A DNA stretch of 64,000 nt from Candidatus Saccharimonadota bacterium (GCA_016286785.1 JAEEUB010000001.1:45788-109787), one strand, 5' to 3'; positions 50,431 through 60,077 are shown, counted from the first letter of the stretch. Translations and numbers: made by a program. Notes: generated from the sequence alone by a model not told the origin.

Positions 50431-51477
50431 ATGAACTTATTACATGGTGTGGGCGATTTCTTTTCCCTCGATATTGGGACAAATTCGATGCGTTTAGTGC
50501 AACTATCTGGCGGCAGTCAGCGTGGCTGGACCTTGCAAAAATTTGCATACGTTCCAATCGACCCAAGACTTACACAAGACTCCTCAGAACTTGGCAAAAA
50601 AAGATTTGGCGAGGCAATCATGGGTGCCGTCGAGCAGGCTGGTATCAAAACTAAAAATGTTGCTCTTGGACTTCCTGCGAGTAAAACCTTTACTTCGATT
50701 GTCGAAACAGAAACCTTGCCAGAGAAAGAACTTCAAAAGTCGTTCAAATACGAGATCGATAAGTACGTTCCTATGCCAATGAGCGATGCTAAAGCGCACT
50801 ATATCATTTTGGGCCCAAGCCCAAACGATCCGGCCAAAACCGAGGTTTTAGTGTCTTCTGTTGCTAAAGATTATGCCGAATCCAGCATGGAGCTAATCGA
50901 AAAAACCGGGCTTAATATCATCGCGATGGAACCAGAGCCATTGGCGGCCGCAAGAGCGTTAGCAGTACCAGGAGCTATTGATGCTAATATGATCGTGGAC
51001 TTTGGTGAGCAGTCAACAGACATCATTGTTGTTTACAAAGACCAGCCAAGGCTAGTTCGTTCTATCCCGGGTGGATTTAGCGTTCTAGTAAAAGGCGTAG
51101 TGAGCGGCTTAAATGTTAGAGAGGATCAAGCGCGCCAGTTTATTCTTAAATTTGGCCTAGATCAAAATCAGTTAGATGGTCAAGTCTTTAGGATTCTCAG
51201 CGCCCATCTCGAAAACTTTTCGTCAGAACTCGCCAAATCTATTAGATTCTTCCAAACCAAATATATTAATGGTAAAGTTGGCGGTATCGTTTTGTCTGGC
51301 TACGGTGGCATGGTTCCTTTGTTTGCAGAATTTATCGAATCTAGACTCAACATCCCAACCATGCGCGGCAACCCATGGCAATTTGTAAGAACCACAGATG
51401 CGCAGCAACAAGCTCTAGCTAGTGTAGCCGGAGAATTTGCGGTAGCAATTGGCTTGTCGGAAAGGAGTAATGAATAA
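50431..51477 (+). CDS. pilM: Type IV pilus assembly protein PilM
   Basis: An actin-like cytoplasmic ATPase fold that docks to the PilN tail. The 348 aa have FFSLDIGTNSMRLVQL (phosphate 1), IVDFGEQSTDIIVVY (phosphate 2) and GIVLSGYGGMVPLF (adenosine motif). The membrane-proximal ring it forms with PilN/PilO aligns the pilus machine. It overlaps pilN by one base (TAATG). Confidence 0.9.
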   Translation: MNLLHGVGDFFSLDIGTNSMRLVQLSGGSQRGWTLQKFAYVPIDPRLTQDSSELGKKRFGEAIMGAVEQAGIKTKNVALGLPASKTFTSIVETETLPEKELQKSFKYEIDKYVPMPMSDAKAHYIILGPSPNDPAKTEVLVSSVAKDYAESSMELIEKTGLNIIAMEPEPLAAARALAVPGAIDANMIVDFGEQSTDIIVVYKDQPRLVRSIPGGFSVLVKGVVSGLNVREDQARQFILKFGLDQNQLDGQVFRILSAHLENFSSELAKSIRFFQTKYINGKVGGIVLSGYGGMVPLFAEFIESRLNIPTMRGNPWQFVRTTDAQQQALASVAGEFAVAIGLSERSNE

Positions 51478-52628
51478 TGTCGAAAGAAATAAATCTCGTT
51501 CCAGATATTAAAGACGAGATGATTAAAACCCTAAAACTCCGTAATTTTATATTTTTCCTTTGCCTCGTTATTGCCTTAGCCAGTATCGGTGTAACTGCGA
51601 TTTTTGGCCTAATAGCTGGCGGCCAACAACTTGCAATAGAAGGCAAAAAAGATGCGATTGACCAACTTTCCGCTAAACTCAATTCATACAGCGATCTTAA
51701 TGATTTTCTAACCATCAAAGACCAGCTTGGCAATATCTCCACCTTAACCAGCAATAAACAAGTTTTTTCGCGAACATTTGATTTTCTACTCGCTCTAAAA
51801 CCAACTGGAGCCGATACAATCACAATCTCAGAGCTATCGGTAAACCTAGATGCCGAAAAGCCAACTTTTACTTTTGAAGCTCAGGCTAACGCAAATAAAG
51901 AGCCGTTCATCGACTACAATGTTCTAGATGCCTTTAAAAAGAGTATGAAATACATGCGTTATGATTACGGAAATTATGTCACAAGGGAAGGAGAGGTGAT
52001 CCCAGCCTATTGTATGATTGAAAGTGACGAGAACGGCAATGCCTTTAATGATGAATCAAGAGGCTATTACGCCTACTGGACTATTGATGCTGAGGGTTGT
52101 AATAAAACAAAATCCAAGGATTACAGCACCGAAGAATTTAACGGTCAAACTGTAGTTCGGATTTGGCGAACCCCACAGTTTAGTGAATGGTATAAAGAAA
52201 ACCCAGTTGAAGGCCAGCCAAAAATGACCCTAAGTGGCGAAATATCTAATGTACCACATTTTAAGAGTAACTGTATTAAATATACCGGCGATAACCGCGA
52301 ATCTAGCGCTAATCCCAAATGGACACCAGTTAACGATACCTGCTTACTCGTGCCAGACGGCGACGATGGTATAAAAATCACAGAATCTTCCAATGGCCGA
52401 AATGCTAGCGATGAATTAGTGCTTCGTTTTTCCGCAATACTCAGCCTCTCTAAAGAAATCTACAAGTTTTCTAACTCTCATCTAGTCGCAATTCCTCCGT
52501 CAGGCAAACGCAATGTTACCGATTCGTACGTTCAAGTTCAGGCTATGTTCGGCGAAAGAGCCGCAGACTGCGCGGAAGATGACATAGATTGTAAATCTAA
52601 CACTGCAAATGGAGGCAACAATGGCTAA
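51477..52628 (+). CDS. pilN: PilN-like type IV pilus assembly protein
   Basis: 383 aa beginning with the PilM-binding motif KEINLVPDIKDE, then one membrane helix (about 24-46). A coiled-coil region follows (QQLAIEGKKDAIDQLSAKLNSY), then a long extracytoplasmic domain. It is about twice the usual PilN length owing to an insert (about 155-300) with several cysteines (YCMIE, EGCNK, NCIKY, TCLLV). Assignment rests on the N-terminal motif, topology and position. Confidence 0.75.
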   Translation: MSKEINLVPDIKDEMIKTLKLRNFIFFLCLVIALASIGVTAIFGLIAGGQQLAIEGKKDAIDQLSAKLNSYSDLNDFLTIKDQLGNISTLTSNKQVFSRTFDFLLALKPTGADTITISELSVNLDAEKPTFTFEAQANANKEPFIDYNVLDAFKKSMKYMRYDYGNYVTREGEVIPAYCMIESDENGNAFNDESRGYYAYWTIDAEGCNKTKSKDYSTEEFNGQTVVRIWRTPQFSEWYKENPVEGQPKMTLSGEISNVPHFKSNCIKYTGDNRESSANPKWTPVNDTCLLVPDGDDGIKITESSNGRNASDELVLRFSAILSLSKEIYKFSNSHLVAIPPSGKRNVTDSYVQVQAMFGERAADCAEDDIDCKSNTANGGNNG

Positions 52629-53499
52629 GGAAATTGCAATCGGCAAACGTGCAAAAATTAGTGAAGCTCAGCAATATATGCTTCTGGCTGTACTTGTTGC
52701 TTCGGTCTTTCTTGGAGTAGCCGTCTCACTTGTATCCCATTTTATTAAACAAATATCCTTTAACACGAATGTAATAATGGCAGAGGAGCAATCAATTAAA
52801 TCATACTCCGATATCATCAAATCTGTGGGCGTATGCAAAAAACCTGGTGGAGATGTTTATTCAACCGATGAATTAAAAAAATGCAATCCTGACACAATAG
52901 AATTATCAGAAATACCAAACACGCTGCGTTCCAACATTCTAGAAAAAATGGCCGCAAACGAGGCTCTAAACTCTGTGCCAAAAGAAGATACCTCCGCAGG
53001 ATGCAACGACCCAACATCCGGAAAAAGATATACCTACGAAGAGTTAATGAAGAACTACGAAGAGTCAAAGAATAAAGGTCAAGAAGCCTTAAAGGAAGCA
53101 AGTCAGCGCATCAAGAGTTGCTCAGCTCTTCGCGTTATCCCAGACGCCTTACCCGCCTTTAAAAATGAAGAGGCTCTGATGGCGAGCATTGATATGCTTT
53201 ATCGCGTATCCGACTGGAAGCCTCAAAGTATCCATCCAAATCAGGATTCCAAGACTTCTACCATAGGCAACAATTTAAACGTTAGCTCTATTAATATCTC
53301 GCTCGAGGGCAACACTAAGACGGCAACTAACGTACTACGCAATTTTGAGCGTTCAATACGCGAACTTGATGTTAATCGCGCCACAATTAGCTGGAAAGAT
53401 TCTGATGAATTAACACTCTCAGCGCAAGCTTCTGCGTATTATACATCTGGCTCATCAATCACCGAAACCAAGAAAACCATAAAAGCGGAGGGCAAATAA
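52621..53499 (+). CDS. PilO-like type IV pilus assembly protein
   Basis: 292 aa from the preferred ATG at 52621 (after GGAGG, overlapping the PilN stop). The topology is a short cytoplasmic tail, one helix (about 20-42) and an extracytoplasmic domain with helical stretches and paired cysteines. The sequence itself is divergent from PilO, so the call depends on topology and operon position after pilN. Confidence 0.6.
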   Translation: MAKEIAIGKRAKISEAQQYMLLAVLVASVFLGVAVSLVSHFIKQISFNTNVIMAEEQSIKSYSDIIKSVGVCKKPGGDVYSTDELKKCNPDTIELSEIPNTLRSNILEKMAANEALNSVPKEDTSAGCNDPTSGKRYTYEELMKNYEESKNKGQEALKEASQRIKSCSALRVIPDALPAFKNEEALMASIDMLYRVSDWKPQSIHPNQDSKTSTIGNNLNVSSINISLEGNTKTATNVLRNFERSIRELDVNRATISWKDSDELTLSAQASAYYTSGSSITETKKTIKAEGK

Positions 53500-53736
53500 A
53501 TGAAAACAGATTTAGTTAGTTCTATCGGTGTAGCAATCGCAGGTGTTTTGATAGCTTATTTTGTCTGCAACTTATTTATTGGCCCCATCGAGGATTTTAC
53601 AATTAACAGCGTAACTACCAAAGTTGACTCAACTCTTAGCGACCCCAGCCCAGAAGTCTTTAATTATAAAGCGCTGAATCCTACCGTAGAAGTATATGTT
53701 GGCGACGGCACAGATAACGACCAAGGAAACTCATAA
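53500..53736 (+). CDS. Small membrane protein of the pilus operon
   Basis: 78 aa with an N-terminal helix (about 5-27, VSSIGVAIAGVLIAYFVCNLF) and a short acidic exported tail. No family recognised. It is tightly packed between the PilO-like gene and pilB (one-base TAATG overlap), so it is probably a pilus assembly component; PilP-like function is speculation. Confidence 0.6.
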   Translation: MKTDLVSSIGVAIAGVLIAYFVCNLFIGPIEDFTINSVTTKVDSTLSDPSPEVFNYKALNPTVEVYVGDGTDNDQGNS

Positions 53737-55496
53737 TGGCTCTCTTAACCAAAGAAGCTGAGGAAAGAATCCTAAACCTCCTCTTAAGTGAGGGGTTGGC
53801 TGATGCTAATTTGGTTTCGCCAATCATGCAACAAAACTACACAGAAGATAAATCTGTATTAAAGGAACTAGTCGAAAAAAGAATCATTAATGACGACATG
53901 GTAGCAAGAGCTACAGCGGCAATCTTGGGCGTACCATATGTTGAACTAAAAAACATCACAATAGATCAAGACATTTTATCACTAATTCCAAGTGAGGCCT
54001 CAACTAGAGTATTAGCTGTTCCGCTAGGAGAAAAAGACGGTATATTGAATGTTGCGATGGTAGATGTCACAAACGTCCAATCTACAGACTACCTCTCTAG
54101 TCTTGTTAATCGCCCGATTCGAGTTTGGATGTCGTCCGAACGTGGCATTCGTGAAGCCCTGGAACAATATCACGGCGATTTTTCCGGTGTTAATGAAGCG
54201 GTCCGCGAAACCAACGAGGAAAACGAAACTGAGCAAAAAGACGTAAAAACCATCGTTCAGGATTCCCCGATTTCTAAAGCTTTAACTACCATTTTAAGTT
54301 ATGCAGCCAAAACCAAAGCTTCAGATATTCATATCGAACCTCTAGAGAATTCCTTGATTATTAGATGTCGCATTGATGGCGTCTTAAGAAGAATCATGGA
54401 ACTTCCTAAGACCGTAGCTCCAGCTTTGGTCTCCCGCATCAAGATCCTTTCTAACCTTAAGATTGACGAGCACCGCATCCCGCAAGATGGTCAGTTTACT
54501 GTAATGGTGGACGACCAAGAGATTGATCTTCGTATCGCTATCTCTCCGGTAACATGGGGCGAACAGGTTGTAATCCGTTTGCTTGATAAAACTGGCGTCT
54601 CAATGGAGATCGAAAAAATGGGTATGACCGGCCGGGCCCTAAGGGATGTCCTTGGGGGGATTAGTCGTCCAAACGGCATGATTCTAACCTCTGGTCCTAC
54701 TGGTTCTGGTAAATCTACAACCCTTTACGCCCTAATCCAGAAGATTAAATCCGAACAGATAAATATTGTAACTTTGGAAGATCCGGTAGAGTACAAAATG
54801 GATGGTATTAATCAGATTCAGGTTAATGTCGATGCTGGACTAACCTTTGCATCGGGTCTAAGGTCAATTTTGCGCCAAGACCCAGACGTCGTAATGGTGG
54901 GCGAGATTCGTGACTCCGAAACCGCATCCTTAGCGGTGCAGGCAGCACTCACCGGGCACCTCGTGTTTTCCACATTGCACACCAACTCAGCTGCAGGCAT
55001 TTTGCCACGTCTCCTAGATATGGGGATAGAGCCATTTCTGTTATCTTCTACCTTGAATGTCGTAATCGGCCAGCGCCTAGTACGCCGAATCACCGAAAAA
55101 CGTGAAACCTATAAATCTTCCGAAATAGAAACCGAAGGCATCAACTCAATCGTGGGCAATCTTTTACCTAAAACTAAAGAAGAAGTTGCAGATATTAGCG
55201 AAGACCTTGGCTATCCTGGTCTCCCAGTTAAAAGTGAAGAACACTACATGCTAGCTCGCGGCGTCAACTCTAAAGAAACACCTGGTGGCTATTCTGGTCG
55301 AACCGGTCTATACGAGTCAATCGTAGTAGACGAAGATATTCAAAAACTAATCATTTCCGAGGCCACTGCAGGCGAAATTATGCGCGTAGCTAAATCCAAA
55401 GGTACAGTCACCATGCGCCAAGATGGAATCTTAAAGACGCTTGCAGGCATCACAACAATAGAGGAGGTAAACCGCGTAGCTAGTGATTTATCATAA
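53736..55496 (+). CDS. pilB: Pilus extension ATPase PilB/GspE
   Basis: A hexameric ATPase driving pilus polymerisation. The 586 aa have an N-terminal MshEN-like region (about 1-150), then the ATPase: ASDIHIEPLE, Walker A GPTGSGKSTTLY (about 326-337), Asp box TLEDPVEY, Walker B VMVGEIRDSETA and His box LHTNSA. The C-terminal zinc tetracysteine motif found in most PilB/GspE is absent. The corresponding stretch (RRITEKRETYKSSE ... YSGRTGLYE) has no cysteine. Confidence 0.92.
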   Translation: MALLTKEAEERILNLLLSEGLADANLVSPIMQQNYTEDKSVLKELVEKRIINDDMVARATAAILGVPYVELKNITIDQDILSLIPSEASTRVLAVPLGEKDGILNVAMVDVTNVQSTDYLSSLVNRPIRVWMSSERGIREALEQYHGDFSGVNEAVRETNEENETEQKDVKTIVQDSPISKALTTILSYAAKTKASDIHIEPLENSLIIRCRIDGVLRRIMELPKTVAPALVSRIKILSNLKIDEHRIPQDGQFTVMVDDQEIDLRIAISPVTWGEQVVIRLLDKTGVSMEIEKMGMTGRALRDVLGGISRPNGMILTSGPTGSGKSTTLYALIQKIKSEQINIVTLEDPVEYKMDGINQIQVNVDAGLTFASGLRSILRQDPDVVMVGEIRDSETASLAVQAALTGHLVFSTLHTNSAAGILPRLLDMGIEPFLLSSTLNVVIGQRLVRRITEKRETYKSSEIETEGINSIVGNLLPKTKEEVADISEDLGYPGLPVKSEEHYMLARGVNSKETPGGYSGRTGLYESIVVDEDIQKLIISEATAGEIMRVAKSKGTVTMRQDGILKTLAGITTIEEVNRVASDLS

Positions 55497-55505
55497 TGCT
55501 TGTGG

Positions 55506-55511
55506 TATAAT
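55506..55511 (+). promoter_or_regulatory. Leaderless-type -10 box of pilT
   Basis: TATAAT 6 nt before the ATG at 55518, overlapping the spacer after pilB. It allows separate expression of the retraction ATPase. Confidence 0.6.
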
Positions 55512-55517
55512 ATTATT

Positions 55518-56603
55518 ATGCAAAATAGTGGGCAGACATCAGAAAACATCAGAATAGAAATATTGCTCGAGGAATGTATTCGTCGCAACGCGTCGGATCT
55601 TCATTTGCAGTATGGCTTGCAGCCAATCTTGCGCGTAGACGGAGTGTTAGCCCCAATCGCTAACATGCCCGTTTTAAACGAAGAGGCTGTAAAGAGACTA
55701 ATTTTTGCTACCCTGGACGAAGAACAGCAAAAAATCCTAATCAAAGATAAAGAGTTTGACTATTCTTTTGCTTTTGGCGATATTGCACGTTTTCGCGTTA
55801 ATGCTTTTAATGAAAGAGGTAAGCTTGCTGCGGCCTTTCGTTTAATTCCGAATCAAATCAAGGGAATTAATGACCTAGGTATGCCCACAATTGTTGAGAC
55901 TTTTGCTGAATATCCAAGGGGTTTAGTACTTGTAACCGGCCCTACCGGCTCTGGTAAATCTACTACTCTGGCAGCCCTAATAGATAAGATTAACCGCGAA
56001 AAAGCTTGCCATATTATTACCATCGAAGATCCAATCGAATTTACGCACAAATCTCAACGTGCCGTAATTGCACAACGCGAAGTCCATTACGATACTTTTA
56101 GTTTTGCGGCGGCTCTTCGCTCGGTGCTCCGTGAGGATCCAGACGTAGTCCTAATTGGTGAGATGCGCGACCTAGAAACCATCCAGGCGGCTATTACAAT
56201 TGCAGAAACCGGCCACTTAGTATTTGCTACTTTGCACACTAATTCCGCCGCCCAAAGTATAGACCGTATGATCGATGTTTTCCCGGCCCATCAGCAGCCC
56301 CAGGTCCGTACTCAGCTATCTAATATGCTAATGGCAGTTTGCGCGCAGCGTCTAGTCCCGGCCATCGGCGGTGGGCGAGTAGTAGCAGCCGAAATCATGG
56401 TGGCAAATTCCGCAATCAGAACTTTGATTCGTGACGGCAAAACCCATCAGATTGATACGGCTATTCAGACTGGCGCCGAACAAGGTATGCAGACCATGGA
56501 TAGGACCCTAGCAAAACTCGTGCAAACCGGCGTAATTACCTATGAGTCGGCAAGGGAATTTGCGGTTGACATGTCGGAGCTAGATCGCTTAGTGAGGGGA
56601 TAA
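55518..56603 (+). CDS. pilT: Pilus retraction ATPase PilT
   Basis: 361 aa from the ATG chosen by the upstream -10 box. The signature includes ASDLHLQYGLQPILRVDG, Walker A GPTGSGKSTTLAAL (about 130-143), TIEDPIEF, Walker B VVLIGEMRDLETI and AETGHLVFATLHTNSA. The AIRTLIRDGKTHQ near the C-terminus is the PilT-type AIRNLIRE motif. Its presence implies retractile, motility-capable pili. Confidence 0.94.
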   Translation: MQNSGQTSENIRIEILLEECIRRNASDLHLQYGLQPILRVDGVLAPIANMPVLNEEAVKRLIFATLDEEQQKILIKDKEFDYSFAFGDIARFRVNAFNERGKLAAAFRLIPNQIKGINDLGMPTIVETFAEYPRGLVLVTGPTGSGKSTTLAALIDKINREKACHIITIEDPIEFTHKSQRAVIAQREVHYDTFSFAAALRSVLREDPDVVLIGEMRDLETIQAAITIAETGHLVFATLHTNSAAQSIDRMIDVFPAHQQPQVRTQLSNMLMAVCAQRLVPAIGGGRVVAAEIMVANSAIRTLIRDGKTHQIDTAIQTGAEQGMQTMDRTLAKLVQTGVITYESAREFAVDMSELDRLVRG

Positions 56604-56604
56604 A

Positions 56605-57810
56605 ATGAAGCGCTATAATTATAAAGCCAAAGAAAAAGAAACCGGCAAGATTGTTAAAGGCAGCGTGCAGGCCGAAACCGAAAGCATAGCCGGTCGCCTA
56701 CTTATTGACCAGGGTTATATACCGCAGACCGTAACCGAGGAGGGAACCGGCCTACTTAGTGGCATGAACCGCGTTACAACTAAAGACCGTATCATGTTTA
56801 CTAGGCAACTCTCCACTCTAATTGGGGCTGGATTGCCACTTGCTGTTAGCCTTCGTACCGTCGCCGAACAAACGCAATCCAAAGCCATGAAAAATGTAGT
56901 AGAAGAAATCTTGGCTAGCGTTGAATCCGGCAAAACCCTTTTTGACTCTTTCTCTCAGTACCCAGATTTATTTAATGGTGTTTATTTAGCATTGATTAAA
57001 GCCGGCGAAGTATCCGGTACCTTGGATTTGGCGTTAAAACGCCTAGCCGACCAAGAAGAAAAAGATGCCGCCATGATGAGCAAGATTAGGGGTGCTTTAG
57101 TTTATCCGGCCATTATCTTAGTTGTTATTATTGCGGTTCTTGCATTCATGATGATTATGGTGGTGCCACAGGTGAAAGGGCTATATGAAGACATGGGTGA
57201 AGAACTACCCGAACTAACCCAGCTACTAGTCGGGATTTCTGATTTCTTTGGCAATTTTTGGTGGCTTGTTTTGATTATCGTTGCGGCAACAGTAGGCGGA
57301 CTTTGGTATGCCGTCAAAAAGACACCCACCGGCCGGCATATCGCAGATAACTTTAAATTGCACGTACCAATCTTTGGTGGATTATTCCGCAAACTCTATG
57401 TTTCCCGTTTTGCTCGTACAGCCGAAATGATGTTGGCCACAGGCGTGCCTATGCTAGAATCCGTAAAAATCGCCGTCAATGCAACTAATAATGTAATAGT
57501 AGAAGAAGAATACTCAAAAGCCCTAGAGCCCATCAAAGGCGGTAAGCCTTTATCTGAGTCGCTAAAAGATAAAAATTATATGTTACCGCTTGTGCCACAG
57601 ATGGCATCAATTGGTGAAGAGTCTGGCAAAATTGACGAGATGCTAGGCAAAGCCGCTCAGGTCTACGAAAACGAGCTAGATGAACAAATTAACTCAATCT
57701 CTACCATGATCGAACCAATCCTTATGGTAATAATGGCAGGCTTAATTGGAGTAGTAATCGGCGGAACTCTACTACCAATTTATTCACTGGTGAACTCTGT
57801 AGCAGTCTAA
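56605..57810 (+). CDS. pilC: Pilus inner-membrane platform protein PilC/GspF
   Basis: 401 aa with two repeated GspF domains and three helices (about 168-192, 215-240, 372-395). Motifs are FTRQLSTLIGAGLPL, SYPDLFNGVY-like SQYPDLFNGVYLALIKAGE, and the second-repeat RFARTAEMMLATGVPMLES, with MIEPILMVIMAGLIGVVI at the end. It follows pilT by 1 nt, so both are cotranslated. Confidence 0.95.
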   Translation: MKRYNYKAKEKETGKIVKGSVQAETESIAGRLLIDQGYIPQTVTEEGTGLLSGMNRVTTKDRIMFTRQLSTLIGAGLPLAVSLRTVAEQTQSKAMKNVVEEILASVESGKTLFDSFSQYPDLFNGVYLALIKAGEVSGTLDLALKRLADQEEKDAAMMSKIRGALVYPAIILVVIIAVLAFMMIMVVPQVKGLYEDMGEELPELTQLLVGISDFFGNFWWLVLIIVAATVGGLWYAVKKTPTGRHIADNFKLHVPIFGGLFRKLYVSRFARTAEMMLATGVPMLESVKIAVNATNNVIVEEEYSKALEPIKGGKPLSESLKDKNYMLPLVPQMASIGEESGKIDEMLGKAAQVYENELDEQINSISTMIEPILMVIMAGLIGVVIGGTLLPIYSLVNSVAV

Positions 57811-57842
57811 GCTCATCTACTGTAGCAAAGCATTAAAAATAC

Positions 57843-57871
57843 TTGCTTTTTATTTGTGATTAAGTTATGAT
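57843..57871 (+). promoter_or_regulatory. Promoter of the major pilin gene
   Basis: TTGCTT, a 17-nt spacer and TATGAT, then a leader of about 28 nt with AGAAAGGA before the ATG. It allows high independent pilin expression. Confidence 0.6.
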
Positions 57872-57904
57872 AAGCATAAGAATAAAATCTAGAAAGGATT
57901 TATT

Positions 57905-58531
57905 ATGGCTAAAAATAATACAAACTCTAAAAAAGGCTTCACCATCATCGAAGTCGTGCTCGTGCTTGCTATCGCGGGCCTCATCTTCTTGATGGTCTTC
58001 GTCGCGCTTCCAGCCCTCCAGCGTTCACAGCGTGACACCGCCCGTCGTAACGACTTGGCTCGTGTCGACACTTCTTTGGTACAATACCAAACCAACAACC
58101 AAGGTACAAATGGCGGATCAAATCTTCCATTTGACTCAAAAACGTATATGGGTGGCATCAATTTTGCCTCAACTAATACTGCTCAAATTAACGGTCAAAC
58201 TGTGACCGTCGGTGGTGAATGTGGATCTCGCCCGACAGACAATACGGGCTCGAGTGATGCTATGGCTTGTATCTTTCTTAGGGATTATATGAACACCGGC
58301 GTTGCTGGCACTAGCAAGACAAACGAGTTTCAGGATCCAGCAGGTGTTTACTACGGGATGGACATCGGACAAGGTGCTTATAGTTATAAAGGCACCGATA
58401 TGGACTTCGTAATTCACGTACGAACTGGTGCTAAATGCCAAGGTGAAGTTGCGGTAGCCGATACTGCTCGTCACTTTGCCATTATCTATCGCCTAGAAGG
58501 TGCAGGTACTTACTGTATCGACGATCAGTAG
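57905..58531 (+). CDS. Type IV pilin
   Basis: 208 aa with the prepilin motif KKGFTIIEVVLVLAIAGLIFL: cleavage after Gly, mature Phe1, Glu5. The hydrophobic N-terminal helix leads into a globular head with four cysteines (GECGSR, ACIFL, AKCQG, TYCID). Gene-end codons and the strong promoter and terminator suggest high expression. It is likely the major pilin and the PilD substrate. Confidence 0.9.
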   Translation: MAKNNTNSKKGFTIIEVVLVLAIAGLIFLMVFVALPALQRSQRDTARRNDLARVDTSLVQYQTNNQGTNGGSNLPFDSKTYMGGINFASTNTAQINGQTVTVGGECGSRPTDNTGSSDAMACIFLRDYMNTGVAGTSKTNEFQDPAGVYYGMDIGQGAYSYKGTDMDFVIHVRTGAKCQGEVAVADTARHFAIIYRLEGAGTYCIDDQ

Positions 58532-58548
58532 AATCGCAAAAGAATAAA

Positions 58549-58576
58549 AAATATCCCCAATTGGGGATATTTTTTT
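58549..58576. terminator. Terminator of the pilin gene
   Basis: ATATCCCC-aatt-GGGGATAT followed by a T run, with an A run on the other side. Confidence 0.9.
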
Positions 58577-58621
58577 CATCGCAACAAGAAGCGACAATAT
58601 CTAAATTAAATCAAAATTAAG

Positions 58622-59164
58622 CTAAGTGTTAATGCAATAAAACCCACCAGACTGCAGTGCGTAAAAAGCAGCCAGTTTTCTAAGATTGCTAGATTTAACT
58701 GGCCTCTCATTACTACAAGTTGCGGACGTGAGGATAATTATCGTGTACCTATTAGGAAAGAAAAGATCCTCAGTATTAATATTGCCACATCTTTCTCCAG
58801 CAACATTCGCAGCGCAAACCTGGACGTCAAGCTTGTAATTTTCGCCATCTGGATCCATAAAGTTTTCTTTTAGAAAATCGCGATAAAAGCCTTGCCACGA
58901 CGATGCATCCTCATTCGTAAAATCGCCCCACTCAATAGTAGTGCCGATTTGTCCTACACGCGGTAAAGCCCCACGATTCCTTTGCTGAAATGTCTTAACC
59001 TCGTCAATAAAGAAAATCAAATCCTCACGCCTGTTTGTATCCTTTTGCGAGGCTCTAAACCACGGCAAGGCCACAAACACCATCAAAAAAATCAATCCAG
59101 CAATCGCGATGGCAAGCGAAACTTCAATCATTGTAAAGCCAACTCGCATCTCACCCTTTTTCAT
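58622..59164 (-). CDS. Second type IV pilin-like protein
   Basis: 180 aa from the ATG at 59164, chosen because a TATAAT (59172-59177, minus) lies 7 nt upstream and because it gives a short KKGEMRVGFTMIEVSLAIAIAGLIFLMVFVALP leader. The N-terminal helix is almost identical to that of the major pilin, and cysteine-containing ends (CSNER, YCINT) are shared. It is a minor pilin or alternate subunit, encoded convergently with the first and divergently from pilD. Confidence 0.85.
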   Translation of the reverse strand: MKKGEMRVGFTMIEVSLAIAIAGLIFLMVFVALPWFRASQKDTNRREDLIFFIDEVKTFQQRNRGALPRVGQIGTTIEWGDFTNEDASSWQGFYRDFLKENFMDPDGENYKLDVQVCAANVAGERCGNINTEDLFFPNRYTIIILTSATCSNERPVKSSNLRKLAAFYALQSGGFYCINT

Positions 59165-59189
59165 ATCTAAGATTATAAAGTATTTATGG

Positions 59190-59195
59190 TAAAAT
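59190..59195 (+). promoter_or_regulatory. Leaderless-type -10 box of pilD
   Basis: TAAAAT 6 nt before the ATG at 59202, back to back with the minor pilin promoter. Confidence 0.5.
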
Positions 59196-59201
59196 AACAA
59201 T

Positions 59202-59993
59202 ATGTTAATCCTGTTGTTTGTTCTTGGCGCATGTATTGGTTCTTTCCTTTGTTGTCAGGTTCGCCGTCTGCATCTTAAATCAACGCGCCGTAAGCGCCTA
59301 GGATCCCGCTCGGTTTGCTTAAGCTGTGGTCAAAAACTAAAGTGGTACGACAATTTACCGATTATCTCCTGGCTGATTCTTAGAGGAAAATGCCGAAATT
59401 GCCATCATCGCATTGGCATAGCCGAACTGCTATCAGAGCTAGGCACAGCCTTGGCCTTTTTAAGCATTGGCATAAACTTTAATCCTATGGTTGCAGGTCC
59501 GCTAGACTGGTGTAGATTTATTCTACTGCTCATTTTTGTATCCACAATGTGCTTTTTAGCGATTTACGATGGACTTTACGGGGAATTACCGCTACTATTC
59601 TTAATCATCGCTATTATTCTTTCTGCAGCAGTTCTAGCCTTAAAAGAAATTAATCTTCTTTCGCTAGCCGGCTTTACACCAGAATTAATTACTAAGCCAA
59701 TTTTATCCGTACTAATTTTAGGTGGCTTATATCTTGTCCTCTTTTTAATTTCAAAAGGTAGGTGGGTTGGTGACGGCGACTGGCTCTTAGGTGTAGCAAT
59801 CGGGATAATACTATTCGAACCCTGGCTAGCACTGATCGAACTATTTTTATCAAACACCATCGCTTGTTTTATAATGTTGCCATTTGTGCTAAAAAGACGC
59901 AAGACCAAAATTTATTTTGGCCCATTTTTGGTTGTAGCTATGATTATTATTTTAGCTATTCCAGAATACTTATGTGGATTAATTAATTTTTAA
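59202..59993 (+). CDS. pilD: Prepilin peptidase/methylase PilD
   Basis: A membrane aspartyl protease that cleaves and N-methylates prepilins. The 263 aa begin with a helix including GACIGSFLCC, then the cytosolic CLSCGQKLKWYDNLPIISWL ... CRNCHHRIG zinc-type loop of the methylase domain. About seven further helices follow. Candidate catalytic aspartates are in AIYDGLYGELP and in the VGDGDWLLG (GxGD) motif. It is adjacent to the pilin genes it serves. Confidence 0.92.
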   Translation: MLILLFVLGACIGSFLCCQVRRLHLKSTRRKRLGSRSVCLSCGQKLKWYDNLPIISWLILRGKCRNCHHRIGIAELLSELGTALAFLSIGINFNPMVAGPLDWCRFILLLIFVSTMCFLAIYDGLYGELPLLFLIIAIILSAAVLALKEINLLSLAGFTPELITKPILSVLILGGLYLVLFLISKGRWVGDGDWLLGVAIGIILFEPWLALIELFLSNTIACFIMLPFVLKRRKTKIYFGPFLVVAMIIILAIPEYLCGLINF

Positions 59994-60077
59994 AAATCCC
60001 CTTGCATTTTTACCACAACCATAATACAATATAAATTATCAAAGGTCATATTATTTAATAAACAGGTGTAGTTTAAA

